Positions 60,174-64,000 of a DNA stretch of 64,000 bases are shown piece after piece. The position numbers and the translations under genes were made by a program. Under the pieces are notes generated by a model, which made no database searches, was not told the DNA's origin, and saw nothing but the letters and a program-made list of their open reading frames with translations. The DNA is taken from NCBI GenBank assembly GCA_028751875.1, contig CM054140.1:46596366-46660365 (forward strand), in the 5' to 3' direction. This stretch comes from Rapana venosa (Eukaryota > Mollusca > Gastropoda > Neogastropoda > Muricidae). Numbering within the stretch: position 1 is the stretch's first letter; each line of letters starts with the position of its first letter.

Positions 60174-61670
60174 AATAATAATAATAATAAATGGAATTTA
60201 TATAGCGCTATATCTTGCAGAGACAAATCAAAGCGCTTGCACTCAACTCATTCTTACACAGTCATACAACCAGTGACAAGCAATAGTTCCATCAAGTCCA
60301 AATGTGCACACATGCGCCACACACACACACACACACACACAGGTCACACACCCTGGCAGGGCAATAGAATCTTGGTTGTTGAAGGCAGGGAAAAAAAACT
60401 ATGAGATGAGGCAGGAGAGGAAAATCTTAGGTTTGAAATAAATATGTCTTGAGACTGGATTTAAAAGTGTCATAAGAAGGCTTTTGGCGAGAGAGAGAGG
60501 GAGATCATTCCACATTAATGGACCAGAAATAGAGAAAGAGCAACGGCGGATGGTGGATTGGTTGAATCTAGGTATTCGTAAGGACAAGGTATCTGCAGCA
60601 GAGCGGAGAGAAAGAAGGAGTGTACAAGTGAAGACATTCACAGAGGTAGGCGGGTGCTGTTTTGTGGAGACATTTGTAACAGAGGGTACTGATCTTATAG
60701 TTTACTCTCTGTGGCACAGGCAGCCAGTGGAGAGATTGCAAGAGAGGGGTAATATGCTCAGATTTTTTCTTTCTGAGGATTAGACGAGCTGCAGAGTTTT
60801 GTATACGTTGAAGGGATTGGATAGATGATGCTGGCAGACCAGCCAACAGAGAGTTGCAATAGTCCAGACGTGAAAGAATGAGAGATGCAACAAGTTTGGA
60901 TGTTGCATCTGTGGACAGGTACTTTCGAATTGCACTAATACGCTGTAATTGATAGTAGCAGGACTGGCAGGTCTGAGTGATGAATTTTTGCATAGAGAGT
61001 GTGTTGTCAATAATGACCCCTAGATACTTCACAGCAGTGGATAAAGGAACTGATGCATTGCCAAGTTGTATTGAAGCTGTTGTGATGGAAGAGAGTTTGT
61101 GTTTGGTCCCTACAAGCATGGTTTCTGTTTTATCTGCATTTAGCTGTAATTTGTTCTGTATCATCCAATTTTGGATATCTTGAAAGCAGTGGGCCATATT
61201 TGTAAAGAGAGAAGGCAGATTTTCAGGAGTGTCGCTGCTTAGAATCTGAGAGTCATCTGCATAAAAATGATGGTTGATCTGATGGCGGTTAATTATATGT
61301 GACAGTGGAGCAGTGTAGAGGGTGAAAAGAACAGGGCCCAGAACAGATCCCTGTGGAACTCCACATTCCAATCTTGCAGGTAGTGACTGAATCTTGTTTA
61401 CTGTGACTGTCTGGAATCGGTCAGTAAGGTATGAACTAAACCAGGTAAGGGCTGTACCAGTAACACCAAATGTTTTTTGAAGACGGGAGAGAAGAATAGA
61501 GTGGTCAATAGTGTCAAAGGCTGCAGATAAGTCGAGTAGAGTAAGAAGAGAGGTTTTCCCTGAGTCAGAAGCGAGTAGAAGTGTGTTTAAGGTATGGGCA
61601 AGGGTAGTTTCAGTGCTATGGTTGACGCGATAGGCAGACTGAAACGCAGGAAGGAGACTGTTGGAGAGAG
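60174..61670 (-). mobile_element. 5'-truncated non-LTR retrotransposon (CR1/L2/Rex1-like by eye)
   Basis: The 3' end is (ATT)n preceded by tagcgctatataaattccat on the minus strand; the 3' UTR includes a CA run at 60318-60341. The 5' end stops inside the reverse transcriptase at about 61670, where array sequence resumes with gttgtcatgttgttgctgg. The left flank has the same 15-bp string (60157-60171), but uninterrupted monomers already hold it twice, so the true target duplication may be only a few bases. Confidence 0.85.
60399..61668 (-). pseudogene. Reverse transcriptase fragment with C-terminal domain, frameshifted
   Basis: From about 61668 downward on the minus strand: LDLSAAFDTIDHSIL (RT motif A with catalytic Asp), GVPQGSVLGPVLF (motif B, near 61360), FYADDS (catalytic YADD, near 61258), YLGVIID, then LHWLPVPQRVNYKI and a C-terminal SGPLMWNDLPLSL segment. 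The last part is in another frame (from about 60640), so a frameshift separates the palm/thumb from the C-terminus. The endonuclease domain and N-terminal RT are missing; the copy cannot move by itself. Clade assignment is by eye only. Confidence 0.85.
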
Positions 61671-61685
61671 GTTGTCATGTTGTTG

Positions 61686-62152
61686 CTGGTATTGCCTTTA
61701 CTTCCGGCAAGAAATTCCCAATAATAAATTTAGAATCTGACACATTGTTACAAACTGTACCCACGTGTTTCCTTCTATCATCATGCTACTCTCCACCCCC
61801 TGATAAGTGGAATTGAAGCTGGGGTCAATTTTTAACTGTTAACGTGCTATCAATCTACAGTATAACAAAAGTAAGTAAATAAATTTTGGAAATAAAGAAA
61901 AAACCAAAGAAAAAAGAAAAACTATTCAATCTGCAAAAAAACCCTCAACAACAAACCCCCCCCCCCCCAAAAAAAAAAAAAAAAAAAAACACACCAAAAA
62001 ACCAAACCCAAACAGATTGAAAAACAGACAATTGTATGAAAAGTGATTACAAATTGAAATGCTAGACATCAGGAAGAAATACAAATAATGAGAAATTGAT
62101 GTTATTGCATCATAATATGTGGTCGGTATGAAGGGGTTTGGTGTCTTTAAAC
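61686..62152. repeat. Diverged array monomer, type B-like, no SINE-5S
   Basis: Continues the interrupted monomer: empty SINE-5S site gtacccacgtgtttcc at about 61758, an A/C-rich linker with A runs at 61970-61990, and the tttaaacgc landmark. More diverged from the others than they are from each other. Confidence 0.7.
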
Positions 62153-62251
62153 GCGTAATGCAATGTATAATAAAGCGTATATTTTATTATTTTACAATCA
62201 ATTAAATTGTAAAATAATAAAATATACGCTTTATTATACATTGCATTACGC
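62153..62251. repeat. 46-bp perfect inverted repeat with 7-nt loop
   Basis: Left arm 62153-62198, loop caattaa, right arm 62206-62251. The left arm is native monomer sequence (it corresponds to the taaagcttacattttacaat landmark of other monomers). The right arm is an inverted copy attached to the retrotransposon fragment. Confidence 0.92.
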
Positions 62252-62539
62252 AATGGTGTCGGACTAACACCAATTCACCATATCGAACAACAAAGGATCA
62301 GGTGGTTTGGTCACCTCACTAGAATGCCGCCCAACCAACCAGCCCTACAGGCATACACCACCAAACACAATGGCTGGAAAGCCAGAGGTAGACCAAGGAG
62401 ATGATGGAGCAACTCGTGGCTGACACCCTGCAAGCCCATGACCTGTCACTACATCAAGCCTCCCGCCTTGCTGCAGACAGACGTCTGTGTCTCCCCGCCA
62501 CACCGAAAGGCACCGGCGGCAGATGAAAGAAAGAAGAAG
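62207..62539 (+). mobile_element. 3' fragment of a non-LTR retrotransposon with fold-back 5' junction
   Basis: Flanked by a 13-bp perfect target duplication acaatcaattaaa (62194-62206 and 62540-62552). The insert starts with the inverted 46-bp flank copy, continues with the end of an ORF2-type frame and finishes with a short aaagaaagaagaag tail. Monomer sequence continues on both sides. Confidence 0.8.
62252..62526 (+). pseudogene. C-terminal end of a retrotransposon ORF2, frameshifted
   Basis: One frame reads IRWFGHLTRMPP and KARGRPRR, the hallmark end of many non-LTR ORF2 proteins. After a stop it shifts frame to EQLVADTLQAHDLSLHQASR and ATPKGTGGR before a terminal TGA at 62524. One or two indels separate the frames. 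No catalytic domain is present. Confidence 0.75.
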
Positions 62540-62802
62540 ACAATCAATTAAAATCTAGAAATCGCCAACCTAACCCTCCACTTGCCTAAAATCACTTCTA
62601 GCAGCAGAAAAGTGGATCAGGTGCAACATAACTCATTTCGTGGTGGGCATCACATAATTATCTGAATAATATTATGGATTGATCCTTATGATCAGAGTTG
62701 TTTCAGAATGTTTTTCACAGATCTCCCTTCCACACCTATGTGCATGTGCCCAGGACACACATACACGAAAGTGTATGCTTGAATGCACCCTGGATGGTTC
62801 CT

Positions 62803-62927
<125 letters not shown>

Positions 62928-63044
62928 GGGCGAGTGCGCTCGAGCACACATATAAGCGAACATACGTACACAAAGCAATATTTCTTACCCACACACGCCT
63001 ACTATTTAATTGCCAGTTTATCTCATCACTGAAAATCGCTAATG

Positions 63045-63228
63045 TTGTTGTTGTTGTGCGTTCCCCAGCTTTACACTCTGGGGGTCACCCAGAATGTGCA
63101 CTCTGACTCACTCATCCCACCTGGGAATCACTGTGAGATCGGAAGCACACCGGATGGAAGTTTGCGTGTATGACTATTTTCAAGTACCTCGCCAAATAGG
63201 CAGCCATACTCCGACTTCAGAGGATAAT
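63045..63228 (-). mobile_element. Probable retroposon insertion with (CAA)n tail
   Basis: This 184-bp segment interrupts the monomer between the catcactgaaaat landmark and the GAA tract. It is flanked by cgctaatg (63037-63044) and cggtaatg (63229-63236). On the minus strand it reads gaagtcggagtatggctgcc, then tcatacacgc, and ends in (CAA)n. That is the architecture of a SINE/LINE 3' segment; its family is not established here. Confidence 0.55.
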
Positions 63229-63246
63229 CGGTAATGATTTGTACAA

Positions 63247-63540
63247 AGAAGGAGAAGAAGAAGACGAAGGAGAAGGAGGCAGAGGAGGAGGAGGAGGAGG
63301 AGGAGGAGGAGAAGAAGAAGAAGAAATTATGTGTAAATCAACTGTAAAAAGGATTCAAGGTATTTTATTTTGCTCAGTGTTGATAGCAAAGAATTCGAAA
63401 AATTGCCATGTGTATCATGAATCTTTTTCCACAACACTTTTCTAGTACAAAGTTGTCGAAAACTAAACAACAGCAACAACAACAAAAACTACACTAAGTG
63501 GAAGGAAAAAAAGTTTCTGTTTTCATACTCACAAAGACAG
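63247..63540. repeat. GAA/GAG tract and terminal-monomer segment
   Basis: Triplet tract at 63250-63325, then atcaactgtaaaaaggattc and gtttctgttttcatactcac, shared with 59030-59290 but absent from inner monomers. Ends in GACA repeat. Confidence 0.7.
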
Positions 63541-63567
63541 ATGGACAGACAGACAGATGGACAGGCA

Positions 63568-63934
63568 GGGGACGGGATAGCCTAGTGGTTAGAACATTGC
63601 ACTTGCAATCTGACGACCCAGGTTCGATTACCGTTCAAGGGGATAATTTCCTCTGGAGTTAACATCAGTGCAGATTCCACTCTCCCCCAAAAGTCCTTCG
63701 GATGAGACTATAAACCGAGGCCCCGTGTGCGAACACACGCAGAACATCTTGCACACACGTTAAATCCTGTTCCGCTTTTCGTAAGAGTAGGCCATTGTGT
63801 GCCGGTGGGAACAGATGACAGAATTCTCAAATCCGCATACACACGGGGACTGGATGTAAAAAAGCAAATGTGCTTATTCCATTATCCTCGATATAAAAGA
63901 ATGAATAAATAAATAAATAAATAAATAAATAAAC
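63568..63934 (+). mobile_element. SINE-T, full length, outermost copy
   Basis: Clean tRNA-like head (gggacgggatagcctagtgg, B box aggttcgattacc), AB-type body (gtccttcggatgagactata, gtgccggtggg), and a 3' end tataaaagaatg followed by (AATA)n. It keeps the most canonical promoter boxes of all copies. Confidence 0.85.
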
Positions 63935-63945
63935 AGAGATAGTGC

Positions 63946-63953
63946 ATGCGCGG

Positions 63954-63985
<32 letters not shown>

Positions 63986-64000
63986 CACACACACACACAC
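63946..64000. repeat. (CA)n microsatellite at window end
   Basis: CA repeat runs into the window boundary. Confidence 0.95.

Noticed and set aside
62153..62251. 46-bp palindrome as a terminator, origin or integron-type recombination site
   Set aside because: The left arm is ordinary monomer sequence and the right arm is tied to a retrotransposon junction with a target duplication, which explains it.

Overview
The window is eukaryotic, repeat-dominated DNA, most likely from a marine gastropod or another lophotrochozoan animal. The inference rests on dense CA/GT, GA/CT and trinucleotide microsatellites, tRNA-headed SINEs, non-LTR retrotransposon fragments, a spliced exon with AG/GT borders and the absence of any bacterial-type operon. 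Only one protein-coding exon can be supported: positions 21435-21542 encode the Gly-rich loop and catalytic-lysine region of a Polo-like kinase. Nearly all longer open frames are read-through of simple repeats.

Layout. 1-13110: compound microsatellites separated by short unremarkable stretches, with a few old SINE remnants (1-40, 3820-3955, 5106-5233). 13111-17585: an extreme composition block that runs from AT-rich to almost pure A, then A/C with hardly any G, then 3.6 kb of C with some T. It is probably a failed consensus over a long CT tract. 17586-26185: the most gene-like part, holding the kinase exon inside intron-like sequence full of microsatellites and ending in smeared low-quality sequence. 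26186-26685: a 500-N scaffold gap.

26686 to about 63945: a tandem array of roughly 1.9-2.6 kb monomers (longer where disrupted). Every complete monomer is bounded by a minus-strand tRNA-Ile (anticodon GAT) or a damaged copy of it. Two SINE families subdivide the monomers. Type A carries a plus-strand SINE whose head joins a tRNA-like A box to a 5S rRNA-like segment. Type B carries a different, tRNA-headed SINE. Type AB carries both. Five tRNA copies are identical and fold perfectly. Ten are damaged, mostly by scattered single-base indels typical of unpolished long reads. A block of about 9.8 kb (30195-39975) recurs at 46563-56345 with the same apparent errors, so one copy may be a false duplication. 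The right end of the array (57.4-64 kb) is cleaner and more diverged, and was invaded by two non-LTR retrotransposons. One of them (62207-62539) has an inverted 46-bp copy of its target flank at its 5' junction.

The most interesting objects are the tRNA-Ile array with its SINE-defined monomer subtypes, the tRNA/5S chimeric SINE with visible empty and filled sites, and the fold-back retrotransposon junction. The main caution is assembly quality: the number and order of monomers between about 30 and 56 kb should not be trusted without the reads.
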